A DNA stretch of 56,783 bases from Phoronis australis (taxonomy: Eukaryota; Phoronida; Phoronidae), in the NCBI GenBank assembly GCA_002633005.1, contig NMRA01000590.1:204639-261421 (forward strand), written 5' to 3'. How positions within the stretch are numbered: position 1 is the first letter of the stretch; every line of letters begins with the position of its first letter. Positions 1-12,000 of this stretch are shown in pieces. The position numbers and the translations under genes are program-made. The notes below the pieces were generated by a model. That model saw nothing but the letters and a program-made list of their open reading frames with translations, had not been told where the DNA came from and did no database searches.

Positions 1-1609
1 CATCGATATTGTCATGTCCTCTGTTTTCATCCAACCTTCCCAGATGAAAACTTGAATGAAGAGGACCTTCAGTACTTGAGTGAGCATGGTATACTGTGTG
101 ATTTATGTTGAATTATTCAACGGTTCTTTTAAGAACCATTTCACGTTATACCTACAACCAACGGCCCTTTTAAGGGCCACTCAACAATTCCCAGAAGAAC
201 TGCTCACTTGAGAATATTGATTTATAAACACGCTTTCGTAGTTTTCTCAGTAGGCCTATGTCAACCGTAAATCAAAAACTGTCCGATAACTATGCTGCTA
301 TTGGGCAAGCAGACGACATAAAGGGTCGGAACCGAAGTTTGAATTTTGAAATTAATTACCAGTAGCATTGCCAAAAGTACTCACAATACCAACCCTTCTA
401 CTATTGAAAGACTTTGAAAAGCGTTTCAATACCGAAATTAATATAGATTAATGTTTTTTTTCGCTGTTTTGGACAGTAAAGTAGATGCAAGTATTTCTCG
501 TCAAATTACACTGACCGGAAACTGCAGCAGATACACTGTAGGTCAGGAGAGTTCAACTCAGCTCGTAAGAATATGCTGGAGTTGCGAATCTGTTGTCTAT
601 AATCTATGCTGTCACCTCTTTTGTACCAGGAAATTATTTCTCATTTGAACAAAAACAAAAATTGCAGATATTAGTTGCCTTCCACGACTACCCTTGAGCA
701 GGACAGAATTTTTTCTTTGTGGATTTAGCCATGATCGGCATCAGACGGAAAATGTCTGGTGACGTCTACCACAAAAACGCGAACCAAGCTTTTTGAGAAG
801 CTGTGCTGGTTGCTGACGGAGGATTTGGTGGCCGTCGTTTTCCACACACGGTAATCTAGCAACACTTTAAAGATAATGAATTCACTCAAACATTTTCTTG
901 TAGGAAGTTCGTGTGTAAAGGATAGGGATTTGTAAGTGGCAATAATCTGTCTTCAATAAAAGCAGTAAATACCGGTTTGAACCCTTTTTACTTGGTCGAA
1001 CATGTTCATCAAAGTGTCCCTCCTTGGCAATGTACGTAATGCGCTCTAAATTTATCGGACGCTGGGAGCATGATTATTATTGTACCGAACACCGTTTTAG
1101 ACACTACATGAAAACGAAAATCGATCGAATGCAGACAAGAATTTTAACTATATCACTTTTAAATTAGAATTTTGTTTGTAAATCACCCCACTAAGATAAT
1201 TGTCTATCATGACCTCAGCGCTAACAGTCCAACCATTTCCTGCGGAGCTACAGTGCTCTCGCAAGTAGACGAGTATTTTAAGCGAAGTCCTCGTCCTCAT
1301 TTTAAAAAAATTAGTGACGCCCAACGGCGAAGTTGTAAAGATAATGCAAAACAATGAAGAATTTTGTTGTTTTAAAGGTATGGTAGAGTAACTACTTCAA
1401 AAAGTCTATCCAATCCACGTAAGGAATCTTGATTCTTGAGCAAGAAGAGTACAAAGGTGAAGTGTACCGTATGTCTCTGCGTGTCTCATTTTTCTCACAG
1501 TTAAGACATATGTTATTGTACATGTATGCATATGCTAGGCAACGCAATAATGTACTAGGTGTTTCTTGTATTTTGTTGTGGATTTTTTGTAAAAAAACTC
1601 AAATTAAAT
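1..1609. other. No gene recognised
   Basis: AT-rich sequence downstream of the ZP gene. Open frames up to about 65 codons have no recognisable domain, no splice context and no codon bias that I can see. There is a small inverted motif near 121-180 (ggttcttttaagaacc and ggcccttttaagggcc), two perfect 16-bp palindromes 35 bases apart. Confidence 0.5.
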
Positions 1610-1870
1610 GAGGAACTTTTCATAATGGTGCTCTCTAGAGTAATGAGAGCACAAAGGTCATTTCCGTATGATACCCGTTAAGATTTGGTGGACATATATT
1701 CAGCTACTAATAGAGGTTCATCAATTTAAAAGTAAGGGCATAAATTCCACTCTCAGTTGCTCTCATTGATTAACAAGTTCACTGATTTGTTTTATTTTTT
1801 TTCTCCCGCTGGGATCGAAACTCAACCGCTTTATCAGCCACAGCCACAGGCTTTGTAGCGGATTCTGGGA
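1610..1870. mobile_element. SINE- or MITE-like repeat, copy 1
   Basis: Resembles 47,925-48,175 over about 250 bases. Shared blocks include the 'ctctctagagtaatgagagc' type segment and, at the far end, a 'gctg(g/a)gatcgaaa' block with a long T-rich stretch before it. The two copies are clearly diverged, so this is an old dispersed repeat. The class is uncertain; no intact RNA polymerase III box pair was found. Confidence 0.45.
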
Positions 1871-2277
1871 AATTTATGGAACATGGTGTCCACGTTCATC
1901 CATTCATATTACATAATGTAAGGCATTGGTATATCCCACCGTACAGCAGAGGGAATTTGGAAAGGTGTTTTAACACAGTTTTAAACAACAGTGTTCATAC
2001 CAGTAGGTTGAAAGCTCCCGTTCCTATTACATTGGATCATAGGTGGTGCTGAAAACCTGTCCATCACAAACCTGATCGTAATCTAGCGGGAAAGTGAATT
2101 TCAATACGGTGCAGGTATTTCGAAATTCAGCTATTTGTTCTTGTTCCGTTTAGCTTTGTCTTGGCTTTGGCTAATACTCAAAATACTAGGCGACATGGTA
2201 AGACGTGGACAGTTTGCCTCAGCATGGAGTCATATTTATCCATAATTGAATCACTGAAAGTTGCGTAATAAATTCTT

Positions 2278-2283
2278 TTTATT
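2278..2283 (-). terminator. Candidate poly(A) signal of the ZP gene
   Basis: The minus strand carries AATAAA about 570 bases downstream of the stop codon, the nearest canonical hexamer I see. It is a single short motif in AT-rich DNA, so a chance occurrence is possible. Confidence 0.3.
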
Positions 2284-2854
2284 CACTCCTTCCAGCATCA
2301 TATTCCAATTATCTAGAATTAGCTGAAAAAGAAGATCTTGGATAACATGCAACTGACTACTTACTTAATAGTCCGATATCTTTAGTTTCCGATTATCAAC
2401 TTTCCTGAATTACACATTGAAAGCATTAAGCATTTGACGATATACTCTTAGTTTTCGCCAAGCATTAGTCCATAAAATGAGTCTCACACATATTTGCGGT
2501 TTCACTACCAAAATTACAGCAAGTTCCTACAGCAAGGTCAAGGGCGTACCATGAGCTGTGGTTGCCATATTGGTTGCACGCTTTCGAAATTCAACAATGT
2601 TTCTGTACTCAGTTTGATGTCCTCTGTTTGAGAATCGTTGTTAAAAGAGCATCGTTTGCAAATACGCTTGGACTAAATCGGCTTACATGTACATGTACTG
2701 TACGTAACGATACGCTTTGCGTTTTTTAATTATTATGAAGTGCAGAGAATTCCCTTTGAGAAGCAAACACACAATTGTCAATATGTCATTCCAGTTACGT
2801 TCAAGCGATGTTGGATAAGAGAGAACTCATTATGTTCATGTTACAAAAAGACTT

Positions 2855-3042
2855 TTACGTGTAAACTGGATTGTCTTTTCCAGTCAAAACGACCTGCTTC
2901 TTCGCCTGTGCCCCAAAGTAGGCAGCGACGCCAATGGTTATCACGAGAAGTACCGCAAGTACAACGACAACCACGTAGAAAACGGTGTTGCTGGTATACC
3001 CAGCACAAAGAGGTTGCAGATCTGTCTTGTTCTCGTTGTTTT
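2855..3042 (-). CDS. ZP gene last exon: final ZP cysteine, membrane helix, NPxY tail
   Basis: The acceptor tatatttcag opens a 62-residue exon (phase 1) ending in TAA at 2,855. It reads ENNENKTDLQPLCAGYTSNT, with an N-K-T sequon and the last ZP-C cysteine. A roughly 23-residue membrane helix follows (VFYVVVVVLAVLL then VITIGVAAYF), then the stop-transfer AQAKK and a tail ending KDNPVYT. NPVY fits the NPxY signal read by PTB-domain and clathrin adaptors. No dibasic cleavage site precedes the helix. The same DNA read with an upstream ATG makes a longer frame, but the acceptor and phase favour this start. Confidence 0.8.
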
Positions 3043-6000
3043 CTGAAATATACATGCAGAGAACGCCTCTGATTATACCCTGCAAGATTGCACGTGTATG
3101 ATATGGCACTCATATACATTTATTGTATAGGCTTGTGGGTGAGGTAAAGACTGAATGTGAGAGAGGTTTTCTAAAAATATCTGTCGTGTAATTAAACTAT
3201 CTACTACGATTGATCAGCCAAATTCATGACAACCAATCAAGCGGTATGTCAAAGTCTGACTACATGAGCACTCTTCAGAAACCTGCTCAGAGTTCAAATG
3301 CTGTCCTACCAGAAGCCATAACCGCCGCCAAATCCGCAGTTATGAAAGAACGCCCGTCAAACATCGTAAAAAGCGCCGTAAACATCGAGACTAACACTAG
3401 AACAAGTTACTCGTTGAACGAATGTCGCTAAGCTTGGGGTTGTCTGGACGCAATTTGCCCCACTTGTGACATCTTATTCCACCTTTTAGCCTACTTGTTC
3501 TAGAATAACTTGCGTCACATCTCATCCCAGCGGTCTCAAACATGGCGCAAGGCGGTTACATGGACTTATTTTTCGCGCCGTCTTCACATCAGCTGTCCGT
3601 TGTTATGCACAAATTCCGCCTTGGGTTGGGCAAGTTATCGGATATATACATGTGGACGCTCAGCTTAAAGTTGCAGTAGTGCCAGTTGTTCCGACTGCGA
3701 GCCGGAACTTTTACTAAACCTTATCGTGCCAGGGTAACTTGCTCTAGAGTATTGCTGTGTGTCCGTAAATGAGGGGCAAGGCGGACGTAATTATCACTCA
3801 GATGCCGTTACATTGAGATGGGACATCTTTTTTGTGCCGTATTTGCATCAGACGTTCATTGTCATGCACGGATCGACAGCTTCCGCCTTGCGCGAGTTAA
3901 AGTGAGGCAAGTTGGACTAGTGCAACTTGTTCTAGGGTATCGATGTCAGTGTGAGAAAGGGACTATAATGTCCCCACTCAAAGGTGACCACTGTTTAAGG
4001 TTTTCCAGGCTCGTTTTACGTAAAGGTCAAAATACGGATCTTAGGTTTCCCTCTAAGAATGCAGTGCAACACTGGGGGAGTTAATCGTCCTCCTTGGTGG
4101 ACCTCAAGGCGACTTCTTATTTATTTTCACACGATCCTCCGCCTTTTCCTCGTAAGTCGCAATTATAATCTTCCGAATACATTTTCCATGAACACATTTG
4201 ATATAATACGGTAAACACGTGATGTAATTTTCACGCTTCCGAATCCCACAGCCATGGCAAGCACACGCTCAAGTCCCAATGGTTCTGCAGACGCTGGAAC
4301 AACTGAGTGCAAAACGCGGACTTACTTCGCATCGCTTTCGTCAGACAATTTCGCACAGTTAATTTGTAAAGCGATCCTGTTCCTCGTAAAATTGCACTAT
4401 CGGTAGTCCTTCACTGAAAACCTCTGTTGACGTCGCCATGAGGTAGACTAAGAGATTTAAAGACTGGTCATGAAAAAGGAAGACAAACGCGTCGGGGAAT
4501 TGCGAAGGCGCAAGTTACGAGAAATAAGGAAGTCAATTCATACAATCAAAATATTTACTTCTCATGACTTTTGCTGTGAGAACTAATCTAACAAATACCC
4601 TCATAATGGTTGCTGATTACTAACTCTCCGGTTTTTACTACTAGTAAATGAGCTGATACTGAAACGACAGTTCGTTAATGGGACATTTTTCTTATCTGAC
4701 TGCAGGGTCCCTTGCGGCTCGGGAATGTCTGCGCTCAAAATTCCTTTGTGTCGCAGGTTATTCCCCTCTCACCGATGTATATTCCCCATCCGCACCATTT
4801 TGACGTTTCTCAGACATAATTCTTCGCATGGGTCTGTTCCAAAAAAAACTGACAAATCTTAACTTTTAGTAAATTTTATCATAAAAACTTAAATTTGTCT
4901 AAAGATCGTTTCAAGAAAGAGGTATTAAGTTTGAGTTAGGTTTTTGATAAAAGTTTTATCTTGATTTTGACTGTCTTACTTCATGTGGCAGTTTCCACCG
5001 ACCACTGTACAGCCAACAAGCGGCAAGGTGGGGGTCAGCCATTCAGATCCATGTTTAGTCTGATAAATCACATTAGGGATGAGAGAAAATGGGTGAAGTA
5101 TGACACCACGAAGTTTGGTGGTTTAGGAGATACAAGGGAAGTGTTCTGGGGGGGCAAAATGAGGCAATTTCTTGGTGTGGAATGAGTCATTTTTGACCAA
5201 ATTTTCTACTCCAGTTTCTGCTTCAAACAGAATCGTTTCTGAACAATTTTGATATCACATGATAGGTTCATGACCAATGTCAGTAAAAACGGCATCGACA
5301 CTGCAATATCGGTTACCATGGTAACACTGGAACTGTTTCCGTGAACTCACATTTCTTGTGAAAAACCAGCAGTAAGTTGTACCCTTATAGCGAAGCTGCC
5401 CCCACGAGAAAACTAAAAATAATAACATGGGCATGTAGAAGACTCCATGCCCTTGAAATTCATACAATAAAATCTTTGTCGGCCCTTCAGGCAGGCTTGG
5501 CAATAGGTGTCTGAATTTCACTATTTTCAGACCGCGTATGGGTATTTGTCATGTTAAACCAGTCACTAGTTGTGCGCCGTTTCTGCGCATTAATATGCCG
5601 TGGTATAATACAACAATTAAAACAATTGGTTTGCTTAAATGTTTTTAATTATTTTTAAGGACACTAGCATTTCCAAATAAAATATGAAATTATACTAAAT
5701 TTGTTCATCCAACTCGTCCGAATACCAAACTAAAGCTTACAATGCGTTAGTTGAATGATGGCTGACCTAAAGTGCGGGTTTGCGAATTCATCTATTTATC
5801 TGGCACTGCCAGTCGCATCGATTGTGGTATTTCCACAAATTGCGGGGAGAAAGAACTTTGGAAACTCTTGGGAAATGTACAAGGGAGAGCGAGACATTTG
5901 AGCACCTTATAAGAGTACGTGGAGCTGATGTGGAGGTGGAACGTGTCCTCCTGAGAAGTAGTCTGTCTCAGTGACAGTGCTTGCCTCGGAGGCAGGTGTG

Positions 6001-9000
6001 CAGGAGCTACATAATCTACCGTATTAGATTCACTTAACCGAATCATCGTTACAACACTCGAGGTATATTGGCGTCGCCAAAGACACTGAGAACATCCACT
6101 GCACACTAGAGGAGATATCTGATAGAGGTCTGAAAAATGACCAAAGACGTTAAGTCAAGGTTCAACGTCCAGCTTCGTGTGAGCTCAGGTAGGAATCACT
6201 AAACTCCAGGGTCCGACCCTGAGGAATATTTTTAGAAGTGCGTCATTCATGCAAAAATACTTTTATTGACACACCGTGATTGCTTATAACTTGGGCCTTA
6301 TTGTTTAATCATATCTTATTCAAATGTGTTGATGTTTATGCAACTACATTGGCATAGAAAATAGGTAGTCATCATAACTTTTCATAAGAACCACCAAATG
6401 TGTAACGTAACTTCTGCCTATGAACTACTTTTAGAGACTAAGGAGTATGTTATGTCTACCAATGATTTTCTGCGATTATGAAGTTAATTAAACATGCTAA
6501 AGCCGTCAAGTTTTAGCTTGGTATTCATATTTTCTGAGCCGAAATGGCCACATGAAATTTAATATGTTTAATTTTTCATTAATACAATTTTAGGAATCAG
6601 GAAAGGCTTATGCTGATGAAGTGGCTTCTGCTGAAGTTGGAGACTTGCTGATTATTAATAATGGTTGGGTATGGAAAAGTTCACAACCAACAAGAAGGTA
6701 CCCTTCTGGACAACTAAGTGAGGGGGCTAGAGAGAGAGGCCGAAAAGTCTACTCCCAGAAGATATGTCAAAGAGAATTTGTAGCTAGTGAGGAACGAGTC
6801 GGGGGAAAAAGTATTTGCCAAAGATTACTGGCTTATACCACAACAGGTCTATAGTAATTTGTTGAGATAGGCCACTTTCAGCAAATGTGGGGAAACTGGG
6901 ACAGAGGATGTGGAGTATGCATTGAGAGAGGCAATCTGCGATTGTCAAGGATGTAGCATTGTAAAAATTCAAAAGGAGGAAACAGTACAGTGGCTGGACC
7001 TGTAAATCCTCTGGCTGACCTGCTAAATCCAGTGGGGGCTTTATTGTATCAGTACAGCTGTGTAGGGATTGGAAGTAGGCTTGTGTGTTGTCGCAAGCTT
7101 TGTTTGCACCAGAACTGCTTGTGTGAACAGCACTAATCTAAAATTTACCTAGTCTAAGACTGAATTTTTGTCCAGGCACGGATAATGATCCTACGCCACA
7201 TGGTAATGGTACATTGTTCATTTTGTTTAGCCACTGGATTTTTTCGTAATTGATCTGAATTTATGTTTCCGAATTTTATTTACCATTATAGATTTTTCTT
7301 TGTAAATGGGTATATATTACTGAAATTTGAGACCCTGTTGCAGTTAGGCTGGTTTTGTTAACTTATCTTTCTGCCTGGGTTGTAAACACATATTCTGTCC
7401 AGGAGGTGATAAGTTTTGATTTAGACCATTTACCTCTATACATGTAAACTTTTGCTCAGTTTGTTCCTTATCCATATGGAAAGTGATTTCTGGAATTGTA
7501 GCGAATTGAGAGTTTGCTATTCCTTGAGACCATGCTGTGTGTATAAAATCACACACTATTAGTCTGGTCTCTAGCAATTGCATATTGCCAGATCTTTCAA
7601 AGTTCTGAAATTGCTCAAAGTGACCTGGAAGTAATACCTATTTCATGATGGTAAAATGTTTTAATCAAAAGTTGTTTTATGTGATTTTAGGCGAGTTTAT
7701 GTCCACTTCAAATGATTTTTGTTGCAGTAATGAAAAGTATTGGCACATTAGCTCTGGTGGCTCCTTGTTTCTTTGGCGAATTGACCATTTTATGGTTCCC
7801 ATGGGTAATTTTGTTACTGGTCTAGTACATGTATGTATGTACAACTGTAATCGTAGGGCAATTGTAATGCAAACCATGTAGCAAAAGTATTTTTTCATGA
7901 CCATTTCATTGTAAAATGCTGCCTAATTGGAACCGACAAGCCAATTTTTCATTTTGTGGTGGTAAGTTTTGATAAGAACATTGATGTGGTAAATACAGTG
8001 TACAGCTACCTCAAGTTTGTGAAGAAGATTTCCAGTGTTGTCAGCGATATTGCGAAATCATTTTTTCGCAATGAGACTACATCACCTTAAATGTAATTGC
8101 CCGGCTTAATGAGCTTTGTGTGGTTGACTCTGTCCTGTAGCAATTACAGTGTTGAAAATATCTAGAAGGTAATTTTTTATTAGAGTCATAACATTTGCAC
8201 TTTTGACTGTACAGTTATTTTTGCATTGTATTACGAAAACATATTTTTTAGTACACAAGTCTCTAGTTGGTATTTTATATTTTTTCACAAGGAATATTTT
8301 CAACTTAGGTGAGTTGTCTGTGAGGTAGGCAATTTTCAAATAAGATAATGAATAAGATTGTCAAACATTGTTTTATTTTTTAGATGTGTGGTCTTCCAAT
8401 AAGTGATTACTTTTAAAAAAACTGCAGAATTTGATTTTCACTCTTCATTTGAAGGAGAATAAATCCATAAACCTGCATTGTCTAGAAATTTTACTCAAAC
8501 TACATATTACAGGGTTGGGGATTGGAATCTTAATACAACAGAGTCTGAACCCGTACCATGAGCAATACAACACAATACACGGATTAAAAAACTTGGTGTT
8601 TAGATTCCACGGAAAGGATTCGTGTGCGCGGTAATAGTTACTAAGGTGCGTGGTCATTGTCTGTGGATACTTTGGGATTCCTCTTCTGTGGTCATCCACG
8701 GGAAACCTGGTCGCATAGAGAACTTATAGATTAGCATCTTCATTGTTCCCGTTGTTACATGTATAATAAAGATATAATGACGAACACTTATCGGCAACGG
8801 TCCGATGTACGCAAGGTTCTATATCCATGCGACCTGTGTTGTTACATCCAACAATGACACAACAAATGAAAACAATTATAGGACCGATGGGCAAAAAACA
8901 TGCGACGAGTTGCCATGGACAGTGGTGGAGTTTGTCTTGTCGTTCGAATGTTTTTACAGAACTGCAAACCCGGTACTTCGTCAGGAAAATTTCTGCGGTC

Positions 9001-12000
9001 TTTTGTTTTAAGTCGTGGGAAAAAATTGCGGTCATGCAACCAAACTTATCATTCATTTGATATTATAGTGCATTGCATGAACGTTTGATCAACAGTAAAT
9101 CTGACTTGAATATGTGTGAAGAAATACCAATGAGGAAATTGCAAAGCAAAATAACTGTAAATCAAAATAACCTACATTTGTCGAGTTCATGTCTATAACC
9201 CTGTTCACTGTGGAGGACATAATCGTCTTTTTACAAAATGGAGCCATGTATGGTATTTTGGAGTACTGTAGCCCTAAGTGGTAAGTAATAAAACGTTCAA
9301 AACATTCAGGAGGAACTAACTTGTTGCAAAATATCGAAAAACATGAAGGACAATCAGATTTTACGGTGCTCACGCATCGATCTCAGATATATGAAAATTT
9401 CTCATTTTAGTACATTTGAGGTACCAAAATGTATAACTAATAAACTGGCTGACAAAGTTTTTATTTTATGAAATGAAAGTAACATGTTTTGTCAACATTT
9501 TGGCTAAGTTTCATTCTCATAACAGTGGGGGCAGATTTGGTACAGCAGTGTACTGAACACAACCTCAAAATGGCATAACGGGGGGCAGTGTAGTAAAACT
9601 ACTAAATGAGGGTGGTAAATCGGAATCGTGTTTCAAGACATCTGTGTAACAATCTACAGGCACCACTAAACAATGCCAAGTGAATAATAAATCAATAGCT
9701 TTCATTCAAGGACAAATGTGAACAGTTAAAACTGGACAGTTTTTATACCGTGAAAACATGGCTGCGAAGCCGTAAAATGTGTTCGAGCCTATAACTTTAG
9801 AAAAACGTAATATTTTGAGGAAATATTTTACCGTTGTGTATAGATCCTATAGGACTACCTATGTGCCAAATTTGGTGAAAATCGGCTGACCCCCACCTTG
9901 CCGCTCATGGCTGGTGCTCTCGTGGACTAGTACTTAAGTCAAAAATGAACTTAAATCAGTTTCTTTTCTGCTCCTACACTCCTGTCCGCTAAACTTACAA
10001 TTATTCTTTACCCTCGTCCGCCGTTCCCGTCTTTTGGGATAGTTAACATTACCTTATATAAATCCCTGACCTCAAATAGATTCAAAACGTATTCCCGCCA
10101 TTTTTCTGTTATTCATTTTTAACAAAATCGTTTCTCTATTACTGCCATTAAGCTATAAAATAAAATCAGAAACAAATCAAATAGTCATGAACAGAAAATA
10201 TATTATTAGCGATACAGTGCAATATACATGTAGCATTCCCATTCTCGTGAGGACTCATCTCGTGAACATCAATACTGATATAAGTTTTTCAATGAAACTT
10301 GATAATCTAGATAACATTCACAGTTTTGTTGTGAAAATAAATTTGCGTCTAATGTTTACGATATTCAAATAATTAATTGAGAAATAGAACCTGTAATCGT
10401 TAGAGGTTAACACTGACGAGCTCAAACGACGAATTTGTCCGTGAGAACGGAACTAGCACTGGAGTTATGGGCCAGGGTTGGTATGCAGTCGTGAACAATG
10501 ACGTGTGTCTGGTATGGGAGGGAAGAATATGTGTCCGTGAGAGCGGAATACCTAACGTACCTGAAAGGAGTCTTGTGTGCGGGTAGGTCACTGCATGGCA
10601 AGAACCCTGGAGTAGGTTACAATTCTACAGCATTCGTTCTAGGAAATGTTCTCACCTTTCTTAACAGACACGGTGAAATTGGCTTGGGCAAAAATGACAT
10701 TTCCTTGGCGAACGTCACGTCTTCTTCGTTTTAACGAGCAGATGCTCTAAAACATGTTTAGAACACTTTAATCCAGTTTCACAATGAAGGTGATCATACT
10801 GCTTTTAATGTAAAGTCCCAACATATATGTGAGCAAGGAATTTGACCTGCTCCTCGACTTTGCAACACAGCTGCTAGATTTCCGTTTCAACGCAGATTAG
10901 TTTGTTTACTAAAAACATTCGATGGATTTTTTATTTATTAGGTTATTTGTCATTGCGGACTCTTCTCGAGATTTTTATAGTTTTTGCAGCTGGTATGCTC
11001 GTTGTTACACAGAGTAGTTTTACCGTATGTGCCGGGCAAGTTATTCAAATTCTGTCGTGTCTACTACTTGTCTGCCCATCATACGTCTTTGCTTTATGAT
11101 CATACATATACAAGTCAGTAACTACATGTATGTTTAAAGAAATTCTGCTTGTTGGTGAACCAACGAGAAAAAGTACATGTAAGCAACCAATGGTTAGCTT
11201 CATTATGTGTATATCAATCAAAACTTGTAAAATCATACGACGAACCATAGACTATAGTACATGTGTTGTCTATAATCTATGGACTAACTGATTTGTTTAC
11301 CCGTGAATCTCTGCTGTATTCCGGTGTAGTAAACTACAACCGAGTCTGTTTTCACTTCTTCACGATATTTGTTAACATTTGTTTTGAAGTTGCAGTGAGA
11401 TTTTGTGAAATAAATGGAATGAAATTTTCAAAAAAATATATTCCAAGCTTTTATTTTTCTTTCAAGTGACATAAATTTCGTGATTTCTGTCCAAAAATAA
11501 TAATTGATTTCACCCACCTTTCGATTTAAATTTGGTTTTATCGTGTTCCTTAATCAGCTCAGAAGTGATCTTAGGGCTCGGGAATAGCTGACATTTTGTT
11601 ATTCCCAAAGGCCAAAGACACACAACTCACGGAGTGACCTATGATCGATCTGGCATGACAAGGGCACGCATTTTCATGAAGTGACCTATGATGGATCTCT
11701 ACATGTAGCAATAACGAATTTTTAATTCTTTCAAAGCCCTGAAATCACCACAAACCTTACTAGAGAACATACTGAGACCAATTTTACAACGGTGCATGTA
11801 CAGTAACGGACCTACATGTAAATCAAAACTTGCTTTTGAGAGATTTAAAGCCGCTTTAACATGCACAATGTAGCTGAACTGAAGTTTATATCATCCCGTG
11901 TCTGGAATAATAGGAAAGTTAGCGGTGGAAGTAGCGATGGTGGTGGTGGTGGTGGCGGTGGTGGNNNNNNNNNNNNNNNNNNNNNNNNNNNNNNNNNNNN

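Noticed and set aside
8724-9056. Minus frame with CCVIVGCNN as a THAP N-terminus
   Set aside because: No W, P or C-x-x-H-F follows at the expected spacing; the match is too short.
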